From the NCBI GenBank assembly GCA_942159475.1, contig OW804094.1:54804966-54868965 (forward strand): DNA of 64,000 bases, given 5' to 3'. Origin of the DNA: Sthenelais limicola. Its lineage: Eukaryota > Annelida > Polychaeta > Phyllodocida > Sigalionidae. The translations under genes were made by a program, and so were the position numbers. The first letter of the stretch is position 1. Each line of letters starts with the position of its first letter. The notes beneath the pieces were generated by a model. That model had not been told where the DNA came from, ran no database searches, and worked only from the letters and a program-made list of their open reading frames with translations. Of the stretch, positions 11,824 through 20,893 are shown piece after piece.

Positions 11824-12710
11824 GAAAGAACCTCAAATCATTCAAAATAATGCAGATATTTTGCAAATCTATTAGAATTTAAGTTTAGTTTGTTATGAAA
11901 TTAAACAGCAATGATGAGGAGAAAAGAAGAAGTGTTTTGGCCTTTTCTCACTAAAAGTAAGTTAGTGTTGCAGGAGCTTACAGGTGGTGCTACAGTCACT
12001 CAGAAAAACGTCACATCAGAGCGCTGTTGGCCTATGCACCGACCAGCATTTAGCGGAGACGGAAAAAATCACGTCCACGGGCTTACTGTACCAATAGTAA
12101 TTCTGGGATCGGGGGCGGGCGATCCCAGAAAAAAACTAAAAATCATGCAATTTTAATATATTAGCTTTGTGCTGTTTTACGTTATTTACTGCAAACAGAC
12201 ACTATTTGCTATCATATTGGACCATTTCATTTTATCTATGGCTTGGTTTTCAGTTTAGATCCAACCTTTTCGTTTCTTAGTAATTATGGCTTAAATGCAT
12301 TCTATCTGATGTAACTTCATTCCAAACACATTCTAAAAAAGAGGAATAACATGTCATAGAGTTTGATTATGCATCATGAATTGTAAAAGAGTCCTCTCAT
12401 TAATTATATGATTCATTTAGTATATTTAGTTAGCCTTACACTCTGTAGGACTGATGTTTGGTCGGTGGCATTTTCTTAAATTCTTGCCTGGAATAACTTT
12501 CTACCCCACAGACAAGGAGAAGAACTAGCCTCCCCCACATATTACATTATTATATCAATTTATGTTATAGGAAGTATACATCTCTTCCTTGCTTCTCATT
12601 GTTAATTATAGTCAGGAAGAACTGCATTAGCAGAGGCTGTAATCCAGGTTCTGAACGAAGTAAATGTAACTGTATATTGATGGATTCAGAATAAAAATAC
12701 AATATATATA
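11824..12710. other. No recognisable gene
   Basis: The stretch is AT-rich. One small hairpin near 12105-12130 has 9 bp perfect arms (CTGGGATCG / CGATCCCAG) around a G-rich loop. Part of a short repeat shared with 7644 lies at 11980-12007. Otherwise I see nothing here. Confidence 0.5.
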
Positions 12711-12770
12711 TAGTAATAGTTAAGCAACAGACACGAGAATGGCACTGGAGTGACGGTCGAGTGACCGCCC
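12711..12770 (-). repeat. Ngaro B2 repeat
   Basis: This is the distal copy of the roughly 60 bp B repeat. It matches 12945-13003, including the GACGGTCGAGTGACCGCCC end. It forms the outer 3' boundary of the element. Confidence 0.9.
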
Positions 12771-12789
12771 CTAGTTTATTCAAGAAAGA

Positions 12790-12947
12790 AAAAATTTTTC
12801 CTGAACCGTAGCGTTCGGCGCCAGGTGAGAGAGTGCCTGGTTGCCGGGAACGCGAACCGGGGTTGCTAGGCAAACAATACAATCAGGTGTTAGCACGATG
12901 AATATATATATGTTATATATTAGGAAACATATAAAGATACATATAGT
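12790..12947 (-). repeat. Ngaro A2 repeat (158 bp)
   Basis: It is identical by eye to A1 at 17375-17532, including the GGCGCCAGGTGAGAGAG and ACGCGAACCGGGGTTG segments and the AT-rich end. It lies between B1 and B2. Confidence 0.95.
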
Positions 12948-13003
12948 AATAGTTAAGCAACAGACACGAGAATGGCACTGGAGTGACGGTCGAGTGACCG
13001 CCC
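12948..13003 (-). repeat. Ngaro B1 repeat
   Basis: This is the inner copy of the B repeat, adjoining A2. It is identical to B2 from AATAGTTAAGCAACAG to GAGTGACCGCCC. It lies 31 bp beyond the recombinase stop codon. Confidence 0.9.
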
Positions 13004-13033
13004 AATAACCCAACAATAAAAATTAAAAAAAAA

Positions 13034-13999
13034 TCAAATATTAGCCAGACCACATGATACTCTTTTGTCGACGTCCATAAGCCTATTCAGTGGAGTAGAC
13101 AAATAGACCAAAACGGCAAGACTTTTCCAATGGCCCATGAACTTGATGTCTTGTAAGGAGATGCCAATCTCTTGCAAGTACATGGCACCGCTGCGTCTAA
13201 GCGAATGCAACCCAGTGTACTTAGTCGATAAGCCAGCAGAGGCTAGAAGCTGCTTGAAAGCTTTGAGCAACTCGGAGTACTTGACAGGGATCAAACCCGA
13301 AGCAGATGGACGTAGAAGTAGAGGCATATCCGGAGAGGCAGGGTATTCCAGCACATATTCCCTTAGTCTGTTGAAAACGTCAAATATGTGATTATCACAA
13401 GCGTGTACTGGCAGATACAACACTTTCGAGTCGAGACCATGGGTTTTCGACGATCTGACTTTGAACAACACATGATCAGCATGAAAGACTATATCGGACC
13501 GAAGTAGAACATGTTGATTGTCCTTACCATTCGAAACAATGTTGCTCTTACGAAGTAATGTTCTAAAGCAGATGATGATGGCCAGCCAGTATATGCTGTG
13601 TAGGGGATCTCTAGGCAAGTGGTAATAGAGAGAAGCAAGTTGTGCAGGGGTCAAGTATAGTCGTGGAACATGACCAGGAGCAAGCATTTTCCTAAGACCA
13701 GACAGGACCACCTTGATCAGATAAACTTCTCTGAATAATGTGGGATGACCCAGCATATTATGGAGAGATATGATGGCGCTCAAATAATTATTAATGGTCG
13801 TATAGGTACAGGTGTCAGACAAGTGAACAAGAAAACGTGCGATGGTCGACGAGTCAGCTGGGCATGACACCAGTCCCAGATCTACACAAAACTGGGAGTA
13901 ACGTCTCCATTGTGAGCCCCTAGTTGCCATCGTGTTCACTGCCCAAGCAGAAGTAACCACTTCGGTGACTTTCCGGTCGATCCTGGATAGCTGAATCAC
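13034..13999 (-). CDS. Ngaro tyrosine recombinase, 321 residues, apparently intact
   Basis: This is the recombinase that joins the circular DNA copy of the element into the genome by strand exchange. All catalytic positions are visible: Arg150 in LLRKSN, a beta-hairpin Lys185 (SSKTH), His265 and Arg268 in HSLRR, His290 in GHW, and the nucleophile Tyr299 in VYLSTP. The N-terminal half (about 30-110) is the SAM-like DNA-binding core. The length is normal for YR retroelements. The first ATG at 13999 lies 80 bp inside the end of the RT frame, in a different frame, so translation probably needs reinitiation, frameshifting or a separate start. The stop is followed by the B1 repeat. No disruption is seen. 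Confidence 0.93.
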   Translation of the reverse strand: MIQLSRIDRKVTEVVTSAWAVNTMATRGSQWRRYSQFCVDLGLVSCPADSSTIARFLVHLSDTCTYTTINNYLSAIISLHNMLGHPTLFREVYLIKVVLSGLRKMLAPGHVPRLYLTPAQLASLYYHLPRDPLHSIYWLAIIICFRTLLRKSNIVSNGKDNQHVLLRSDIVFHADHVLFKVRSSKTHGLDSKVLYLPVHACDNHIFDVFNRLREYVLEYPASPDMPLLLRPSASGLIPVKYSELLKAFKQLLASAGLSTKYTGLHSLRRSGAMYLQEIGISLQDIKFMGHWKSLAVLVYLSTPLNRLMDVDKRVSCGLANI

Positions 14000-16175
14000 T
14001 ACAACATAACAAGAAAGTCTTTAAGAATTCGAAGTCATCATGTCTATCAATTCTAGAGAGACGATCTGCACAAAAGTTATCTAGGCCCTTAACGTGCCTG
14101 GCAGTGATGTAAATATTATGCACAACGCAAGTCCAAAATATCAGTCTTATGAGCTTCATGCACGACTTGTTGGAGCTCTTGCCTTTATTTATCATACACA
14201 GAACCTGAGTGTTATCAGTATACAACACTATATGCAAATTCTGAAGTTGAGCGGCGAATATAGAAAGTCCAATCCACACAGGGACTAACTCCCACAAGTT
14301 GATGTTGTTATCTTCCTCACTTAAACAGGGGATGGAGAGGTTAACCCAATGGCCATGGCGGTCAAACTTCTGAATAAATTCAGGCACGTCGTCAGAGTTG
14401 AAGTAACCGGCAACCCACTGATTATTCATAATGAAACCATAACCAGATTTGCTAGCGTCAGTGTAGCAGCTAGGTCCAGCACCGAAGTTGTATCTGATAA
14501 TCGTGGCCTGTCCATTGAATACCCCTGCAAAGCGGAGCCACCAATCCAAGTCAGCTTTGAAGTCCTCTGAGAGAGAAATGCGTTTGCGGTCAGGTAAGTC
14601 TTTTAGCAGAGCAATGATCCTATGAGAAAAAGTGCGGCCACCACGTACCAGCCTGGAACAATGGGCTAAGATACCGGCTAAACGCTGAATCTGGTGTTTT
14701 GTGGCCCTGTGCTTGTCTCTGAAGAAATGCAATTCACGTTGAAAACGAGCAAGTTTGTCTTCGGGGAGTCGAAGAACCATAGCAGAAGAGTCCAAGATGA
14801 CCCCGAGATACTTCGTAGTGGTCGAAGGGGAAGAGCATTTCTTCCAGGACAGAATGAACCCCAAAGACTGTAAGAGGTTCACTAGTATCATCTGAGTGGT
14901 CTGGCATTTCTCAAAGGATTCATCAATACACAAAAAATCATCAAGGTAGTTCACAACTTTCAAACAACCACGGCGATACATGCACCGAACCACAAAGTTG
15001 GTAATGGTATTAAAAATAAAGGGGGCACATTTTAAGCCGAAACACAATCTCGTGTCGACTAGATAAGTGGGGACACCATTAAAGTACCAAAGTATACCTT
15101 GTAGTTGACGGTGTAGGGGGTTAACAGAAATGCTACGGTATGCCGCGGAAATGTCAATAGTTGCACAAAAACATTTTGGATTCAACAAGGATGAAACGTA
15201 ATCAAGAGAAGTAAAACGAAAAGTTTTTGCCGTCGAGAACATGTGATTATTGATTGAAACACCTAATGGTCTTCGACAATCGGTAATCGGACGAAAAGTG
15301 CCATCAGGTTTCGGCACCGCGCCAAGGGCATGAACACAAAGGGGTTTGTGGTCGACTACAATATACTTCCCATCTTCTACCTCTTGACGAATCAAATTAT
15401 CAACAAAATCAAAAGCAGAACCATGCAAAACAGAATTGTAATTCAAACAAGTGTAAGGAGAAACATCATCAAGGTTATCTACAATGTCAAAGCCATGTAC
15501 AATACCGTTACACAAAAAGTCACGTAAGAAAACATCATTTTCATAGTGTAATTCCGACAACCATATCTGAGAATTCATCTGGTTGACAATACCTCCCACT
15601 GTAGTATCGTTACACAATACGCCTCTAAACAAAGGCAACTCAGTACACATACAAACAGCAGCATATTCAAAATGAGATTCTGCAATGTACACACCGGTAT
15701 CCAAAAATTCAATATCTTCAGTAAACATATCACAGTCAGACAAGTCATCGTAAGAACACATATCATGGTCAGTATCCGATTCAAAATAATAAGTGTCAGC
15801 TTCAGGGCAAACATCAGAATCAATATAACCAACCTCAAAGTTCGCATCTGAAAAGATGGATAGTTCATTATAATCAAAGTCGAAACCTTCAGGGGAATCG
15901 CATCGGTCTGCTGTAAGATCGTAGCCGAGTGTATGTATGGACGAGTCGGGGAAGGAAGTTCCGGGAAGAGTCACAGGATTGTCACCATTTTCAGCTAACA
16001 GAATGATGTCATTGCGCTGGTTGAGGAAAGTGCTAAAGTAATCAGGCGAGGAATCAACCAGTATAGCCGGATAATTAGCAGAATACGTTGAAACGATAGA
16101 GTCAATAGCTGAGATTGAAGAAACCGGAAGTTTACCACCGCCATTGATGTCCGAAGCGGAAGGGCTTCCCTCCAA
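13920..16175 (-). CDS. Ngaro reverse transcriptase / RNase H polyprotein, 751 residues
   Basis: This copies the element RNA into DNA. Residues 1-240 are an acidic region with many Asp/Glu and no recognised domain. The RT spans about 260-470, with DCRRPLGVSINNH (299-311), the first catalytic Asp341 in TIDISAAYRS, and YLDD at 410-413. The connection region contains LAGILAHCSRLVRGGRTF, typical of the DIRS/Ngaro group. RNase H spans about 565-710, with Asp573 (YTDAS), Glu629 (NLWELV), Asp654 (YTDNTQ) and Asp704 (NFCADRLSR). All catalytic residues are present and the frame is uninterrupted. The start at 16175 lies 9 bp beyond the gag stop. The end overlaps the recombinase frame by 80 bp. There is no methyltransferase or hydrolase extension. 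Confidence 0.93.
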   Translation of the reverse strand: MEGSPSASDINGGGKLPVSSISAIDSIVSTYSANYPAILVDSSPDYFSTFLNQRNDIILLAENGDNPVTLPGTSFPDSSIHTLGYDLTADRCDSPEGFDFDYNELSIFSDANFEVGYIDSDVCPEADTYYFESDTDHDMCSYDDLSDCDMFTEDIEFLDTGVYIAESHFEYAAVCMCTELPLFRGVLCNDTTVGGIVNQMNSQIWLSELHYENDVFLRDFLCNGIVHGFDIVDNLDDVSPYTCLNYNSVLHGSAFDFVDNLIRQEVEDGKYIVVDHKPLCVHALGAVPKPDGTFRPITDCRRPLGVSINNHMFSTAKTFRFTSLDYVSSLLNPKCFCATIDISAAYRSISVNPLHRQLQGILWYFNGVPTYLVDTRLCFGLKCAPFIFNTITNFVVRCMYRRGCLKVVNYLDDFLCIDESFEKCQTTQMILVNLLQSLGFILSWKKCSSPSTTTKYLGVILDSSAMVLRLPEDKLARFQRELHFFRDKHRATKHQIQRLAGILAHCSRLVRGGRTFSHRIIALLKDLPDRKRISLSEDFKADLDWWLRFAGVFNGQATIIRYNFGAGPSCYTDASKSGYGFIMNNQWVAGYFNSDDVPEFIQKFDRHGHWVNLSIPCLSEEDNNINLWELVPVWIGLSIFAAQLQNLHIVLYTDNTQVLCMINKGKSSNKSCMKLIRLIFWTCVVHNIYITARHVKGLDNFCADRLSRIDRHDDFEFLKTFLLCCSDSAIQDRPESHRSGYFCLGSEHDGN

Positions 16176-16184
16176 AGCATGACG

Positions 16185-17348
16185 TCAATTGGAACCTCCC
16201 TTGTCTCGGGGACACCCGATAGCCTTGTGGCTCTGCTTGCATAGACGACACACGTGGGCCTTTGGACAGTTATCAGTAGAACAATGCTTGTAATTCCACA
16301 AATAACAGTTATCAGCTGGGTAATCATCTGGAATCTTATTCTTGGCTTTAGGCTTGTTGGAGCCTGTAGAGAACGTAGAAGCAGAAGAATTTCCGCGACG
16401 GCCTTGACCTTGAGGATTATTATCACGATGTTTGGCCAAGACTGCTCCGTGGAAGCAGTAGTTACACCCTCTGTTGTCGCAGTCAGGAAATCCAGCACTA
16501 GGACTGCGCAAAAACATATCAACTACGTGGTGATCGTAATTCGCATAAGCCACATCTAAATAGTCTCCCTCTGAAGCGTGGCGAGTGACAAACTCTAGAT
16601 GCGAAAGGTAGGACTTGATATCTCCGCCTGAGCTAAATAGATGTTGGGCCACCATGACCATCCCGTACATTAGCTGGCGGTACGAGAGTTTCTTATGGTC
16701 AAGATTCTTCAAGGTAACCGAATTAAGATGATGCTGGTAATAAAACTCAGGGCGATAGACCATACCTGCGTTGCGTTTAACAGTCTCCGGATCTACAGCC
16801 GCATTAATTTGATGGAGGGCCGAAGTGACAGGATCAGAAAGCCAAGACGATGTCGGGCCCGTAGTAGAGTGTAGCGGGTTAGCGTAGGTGGAGAAGACCT
16901 GAGGGGGGACGGTGTAGACAACCGAAGTAGATGTATCCAAAACGGCCGGCTTGACAGGAGTCTGAGTGGTGGACTTGACAGGAGTCTGAATGGCGGAGGT
17001 GACAGTGGAAGTAGGAGTAGCGTTAGAACGATCCACCAGAGGCTGGAGGGACAATGACAATTTAGTCATTTTATCAAACATCGCTTCCATCTGTCTACTT
17101 TGTTCGTCAAACCTCCGCTGCCATATAGATACCTGATCGGTTTGAGTACGACTAGGAGAGTGCGTAGTAAGGTCTTCCTCGTAGGAGCAAAGAGCATCGA
17201 GATCCAGGTAAAGTTTCCAGTCTTTCATATCACCTGTAGCAGCCTGGCTTTTGTCGCATGCCTCTCTAAAATATTTACAAGTGGCCTTACTTGGCTCAGC
17301 AGTTGCACCATGTTTATGATTATAACCGCAAGCAGTACAGAGACCCAT
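16185..17348 (-). CDS. Ngaro gag, 387 residues, with CCCH and CCHC zinc motifs
   Basis: This is a structural RNA-binding protein expected to package the element RNA. The start MGLCTACGYNH carries an N-terminal Cys pair, as does the second gag copy at 51 kb. A Thr/Pro/Ser-rich linker lies at about 100-170. The conserved core runs from about 190 to 300 (YRPEFYYQHHLN, NLDHKKLSYRQLMYGMV). The C-terminus holds two zinc motifs: Cys348, Cys356, Cys361, His365 (C-x7-C-x4-C-x3-H), then Cys367, Cys370, His374, Cys379 (C-x2-C-x3-H-x4-C). The frame is intact. It starts 26 bp downstream of the A1 repeat and ends 9 bp before the RT start. Confidence 0.9.
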   Translation of the reverse strand: MGLCTACGYNHKHGATAEPSKATCKYFREACDKSQAATGDMKDWKLYLDLDALCSYEEDLTTHSPSRTQTDQVSIWQRRFDEQSRQMEAMFDKMTKLSLSLQPLVDRSNATPTSTVTSAIQTPVKSTTQTPVKPAVLDTSTSVVYTVPPQVFSTYANPLHSTTGPTSSWLSDPVTSALHQINAAVDPETVKRNAGMVYRPEFYYQHHLNSVTLKNLDHKKLSYRQLMYGMVMVAQHLFSSGGDIKSYLSHLEFVTRHASEGDYLDVAYANYDHHVVDMFLRSPSAGFPDCDNRGCNYCFHGAVLAKHRDNNPQGQGRRGNSSASTFSTGSNKPKAKNKIPDDYPADNCYLWNYKHCSTDNCPKAHVCRLCKQSHKAIGCPRDKGGSN

Positions 17349-17374
17349 CTTGTAGAAAAAATTATTCGCCAGGT

Positions 17375-17532
17375 AAAAATTTTTCCTGAACCGTAGCGTT
17401 CGGCGCCAGGTGAGAGAGTGCCTGGTTGCCGGGAACGCGAACCGGGGTTGCTAGGCAAACAATACAATCAGGTGTTAGCACGATGAATATATATATGTTA
17501 TATATTAGGAAACATATAAAGATACATATAGT
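17375..17532 (-). repeat. Ngaro A1 repeat (158 bp), 5' end of element
   Basis: The terminal repeat at the upstream end is identical to A2 at 12790-12947. It presumably carries the promoter, since the gag ATG follows 26 bp inside. It contains a GCGCC-rich block and a run of alternating AT. Confidence 0.93.
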
Positions 17533-17801
17533 CCACTATATGGATTTATTTTTTGTTTTTGCAAATCGATGTTAGATGAGATGAGATTGCCATGTTATAC
17601 ATAAACAAACAATAACAGGTTGAATGTATATAAATAAGCAACTGGGTAAAACGTGGGTTTCAGGAACAAGGCACTCTCATGGCAGATAGACCTTATGAGG
17701 GACTGAAATCCCTGAGGAAATAGGGTGAAGGGTTCACATATTACTGATTTGAAAACTCACTGCATTCAAATGTTTGAAGCCTTAGAGAGAAACGGGGAGT
17801 G

Positions 17802-18668
17802 TGTTAAGAATAATCTGTCTACTTACATCTGTGTAATAATATTACCTAAGAGTAATTGAGCATGTTAGGACATGTTATTCCTTATTATTCTTACACAATA
17901 TAATCTTCGGTAACTACCCCATCATATTAGAATACCATATCTAAATATATTTATCCCTTTTGCCTAGTTCCCTTTTGCCTCTATCCCCTAGTTCATATTA
18001 CATAATCATATCATATCTAATTTGAATATCTAGCAATATTAATGAGTATTATCACAGGTTAATAGTTTGATATTATCATTGTCAAATTGTCGTCCATATT
18101 GTCATCATTCTGGCTCTTCCCATTTGCCTTTAAACCTCCCCTGTACATGACAGAACCCATTGACTTCTCCAAGAAAGATATTTTTAGGGTAGAAATAGTA
18201 GAAAATGAAATAAGATTAGTAAAATATTAACAAATAACGGTGGGAGCCAGTGGGAGCCAGACTGGTCTTGACTCTATCCGGCACCGCAGATCCAGGTGTT
18301 TGGATGCTCTCCTTTTCGGGGACCAAGTCAGAGCCGGAGTGACTTTAGTTCTCTTACTTAACTACTGTGTTCATATTACCCTATTATTACCCTACCCTAC
18401 CCTTATTAATATACCCTGCATTTCATATTATTTTCCATGTATTGATTCTTGATGCTCATCAATAAACACCTTTTATCATTGCAATACCTTTCACTCTTAC
18501 TGCCCCATCTTGTAAGGGTTGGCATTTGCTCATTGACTCCAACCTCGGCAGGTGCATAGTGGTGTAATAAAGGATTTGGCTGGCGAGGACTATAAGAACC
18601 TGTTTGTGTCATTATTTCTATCTAGTCCCATAGCCGCTATGGTACATACAAAATAACCAGACCCTACA
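17802..18668 (+). repeat. Probable LTR (about 867 bp) of another LTR retrotransposon
   Basis: The right end is well supported. CCCTACA is followed after three bases by TGGTGCCGTGACC, a tRNA-complementary primer-binding site of the kind found just inside 5' LTRs. A polyadenylation signal AATAAA occurs at 18461. The proposed left end TGTTAAGAATAATCTG supplies the usual TG. The AT-rich first half resembles 44832-45270, a diverged relative. No second LTR was found in the window, so the element is truncated on its right. The left boundary is an inference. Confidence 0.5.
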
Positions 18669-18671
18669 ATT

Positions 18672-18684
18672 TGGTGCCGTGACC
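18672..18684 (+). promoter_or_regulatory. Primer-binding site of an LTR retrotransposon
   Basis: TGGTGCCGTGACC starts three bases after the CA end of the LTR. The TGGTGCC start is typical of sites that pair with a tRNA 3' end. Confidence 0.7.
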
Positions 18685-18755
18685 AGTTGGTCCGTGAGTC
18701 GGTCAAAAGGGTGAGACGCCCCTATTGGAAGGGATCATAGCACTGGGACCCCTGG

Positions 18756-19206
18756 ATGGCCGATAGGATGGCCACTGCAGCCGCAAGACCGGACTGGTTA
18801 GCTGAACATGTTCAGCTGCTACAATTTGGAGAGGGTTTTAGAGTTGAACCAGAACGAGAATTTGCGCCAGTTCCTCTAGATCCTGTCAATAATGGGTTTC
18901 CAGGAGCGGTTGGCAGAGATCGCGGAGCAAATAGAAAGCCTCTGCTGAACTTCAGGTTTTCCGGTCCAGACAAAGACCAAGACGGGTGATTTCAAAAAGC
19001 TGGAAAAGAGGACCGAATCGGGAGGAGGAAGCAATAAGGCCATCTTCTGAAAGGAGCCACCTTGAGCAATCTGCTACTATTATTGCAGGAAAGAAGGGCA
19101 TATGGTGGTAGATCGTAAACGGCAGCAGTTGGAGCACTTGAAGGCCATGGACTGGTTAGTTAACCCATTCGCGGCGGGAACCACGCGGCGGGAACCAACA
19201 GGTAAC
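18756..19206 (+). pseudogene. Gag remnant of the LTR element, with a zinc-knuckle trace
   Basis: The frame opens at an ATG at 18756 (MADRMATAAARPDWLAEHV), 71 bp past the primer-binding site, and stops at 18989. In a different frame 19072-19113 reads CYYYCRKEGHMVVD, a degenerate C-x2-C-x4-H-x4-C knuckle with an extra residue in the first spacing and Asp in place of the last Cys. The segment ends near 19206 with no protease or RT. The position after LTR and primer site makes gag the natural reading; the superfamily cannot be assigned. Confidence 0.5.
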
Positions 19207-19239
19207 TAGCATAATATCCAGGTACCGCACAAGAATCAC

Positions 19240-20734
19240 GCGTGGAGGGCGGGAGTGAACCAGATCAAACTGGCATGGCAGCAAAACAGGTGTTTTCATA
19301 TCAGACATGTGGAATATTATTTGTCATTTTTGATATATTACGGACCATTTCCAAGAAAAGGAACCTTGCTGGAGTTAAATCAGTTCATAAACTATGCTTT
19401 GTGGTCATTTTAGAAGCTGACATGGTTTATATGAGTGATTATTTTGATATCATTGCCTTCGCGCCCAACTGTCATAGTGCAAGATTTCTCCAACTGGGCG
19501 GACCCTGCTTTGTTATATCATATTACGCAACATTATACAATGATTGCATAACAATGATTAACCACATTATTATTAATATTCCAAATTATCATTAACACTA
19601 ATTAGTACTTATTAAATCAATTAATCGCAGTACTATGCAAGTCTAGTAAGAGGATCAGGTAACATCAGAGTTCATATAGAAATGTATCAGCCTATCACCA
19701 ACAGCCACGACCATTCTACAACTCATGTGTATCATTTGGATAATAAAATAGTCAGTCGGATCTCGGGATCTCAAGCCTCCGGTCTCTATTTATTTCTCCT
19801 TCTACAATAGCTCTACAATATTCTAAATATATATTCAAGTTATAAACCAAGCTTTCCCATTGAATTAGGAATCAGTGACAAAGCGGCAAAACAACAGGAA
19901 ACAAGATATAGAATGGCCTCACACATCTGTTTTTAGTAGTTTAATTGGATATTATGGAAATATCCACTGAAAACTAAATGTAGGTCATCACATTTGGACC
20001 TTCGAGAAGAAGCCATGCTTTGATCAGCTGATCGGGGTACTCGCTCTACGCATGGAATATTATTCATCATTATCGATATATTTCTTGGAATTATATGAAA
20101 AGGAACCTCACTGGCGTTAAATCATGTCATAAACTATTGTTTGTGATAGTGTCAGAAGTCAACCTCAATTGATCTTGTTGGATATTATTGTGGCTGGTTC
20201 CCAACTGTCATGCGCAAGATTTCTTTCTCATTGGAATATTCATCAGGAACCAGTGAACATACCACAAAACAATAGGAAATAAGATCTAGAATGGCCTCAC
20301 ATATGTGTCATTAGTAGTTTCATTGGATATTATGGAAATATCCATCAAAAACAAAATGTAGGTCATCACATTTAGGCCTTTGAGAAGAAGCCATGCCTCA
20401 ATCAGCTGATGGGGTCACTCAGTGTACACATGGAATATTATTCATCTTTATTGATATATTTCATGGAATTTAAATGAAAAGGAACCTCACTGGAGTTAAA
20501 TCATGTCATATTCTATTGTTTGTGAGTGTTGGAATATAATATGCTTCATTATTATAATTAGTTGGGTATTATTGTGCTCGTGCCCAACTCATTGTGAAAG
20601 TTGGGAAAGTTTTCTACATCATCGCAGATTGGATTTTTCTACAGCGTCACAGATTGGATTTTTATTCATGGAATTTACTATTGGATTATTCATCAGGAAA
20701 GAGTGAAACAATAGGGAATAACATTCAAAGGAAC
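19240..20734 (+). repeat. Tandem repeat, unit about 380 bp, two good copies plus partial copies
   Basis: The copies at about 19868-20246 and 20247-20690 share long blocks: TAGAATGGCCTCACA, GGATATTATGGAAATATCCA, TGTAGGTCATCACATTT, GAGAAGAAGCCATGC, ATCAGCTGAT and AAAAGGAACCTCACTGG. A more diverged partial copy lies at 19300-19520 (AAAAGGAACCTTGCTGGAG, CCCAACTGTCAT). A third copy starts at about 20691 and is cut off. Each unit contains the self-complementary GGATATTATGGAAATATCC. It encodes nothing recognisable. Confidence 0.8.
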
Positions 20735-20886
20735 AGAACATAAGTTTATTTACAAGAGGTAGGTGACATAAAAAATATCATCTAGAACATAAGTTTAAGT
20801 TTACAGGAGGTAGGCGATATAAATAATTTTATTCAGAACAGAAGTTTATTTACAAGAGGTAGGCGATATAGATAATATTATTCCTC
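20735..20886 (+). repeat. Three-copy minisatellite, unit about 50 bp
   Basis: GAACATAAGTTTATTTACA-GAGGTAGG-GA-ATA recurs at about 20737, 20785 and 20836 with a few substitutions. It sits directly next to the 3' end of the piggyBac pseudogene. Confidence 0.8.
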
Positions 20887-20893
20887 TAGAGGA

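Larger units (their letters stand above)
12711..17532 (-). mobile_element. Complete Ngaro-type tyrosine-recombinase retrotransposon, 4.8 kb
   Basis: In minus-strand order the element reads A1 (17532-17375), gag, RT/RNase H, tyrosine recombinase, B1 (13003-12948), A2 (12947-12790), B2 (12770-12711). This is the split direct repeat architecture described for Ngaro elements. The gene order gag - RT/RNase H - recombinase also fits Ngaro rather than DIRS1. There is no methyltransferase domain. A1 and A2 appear identical over 158 bp, and the three ORFs are open and in normal lengths, so the insertion is young. No target duplication is seen, as expected for recombinase-mediated integration. Both outer ends sit at a TATAGT-like string. 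Confidence 0.93.

Noticed and set aside
12105..12130. Short GATCCCAG inverted repeat considered as transposon ends
   Set aside because: The arms are only 9 bp around an 8-base loop, with no element between them and no target duplication.
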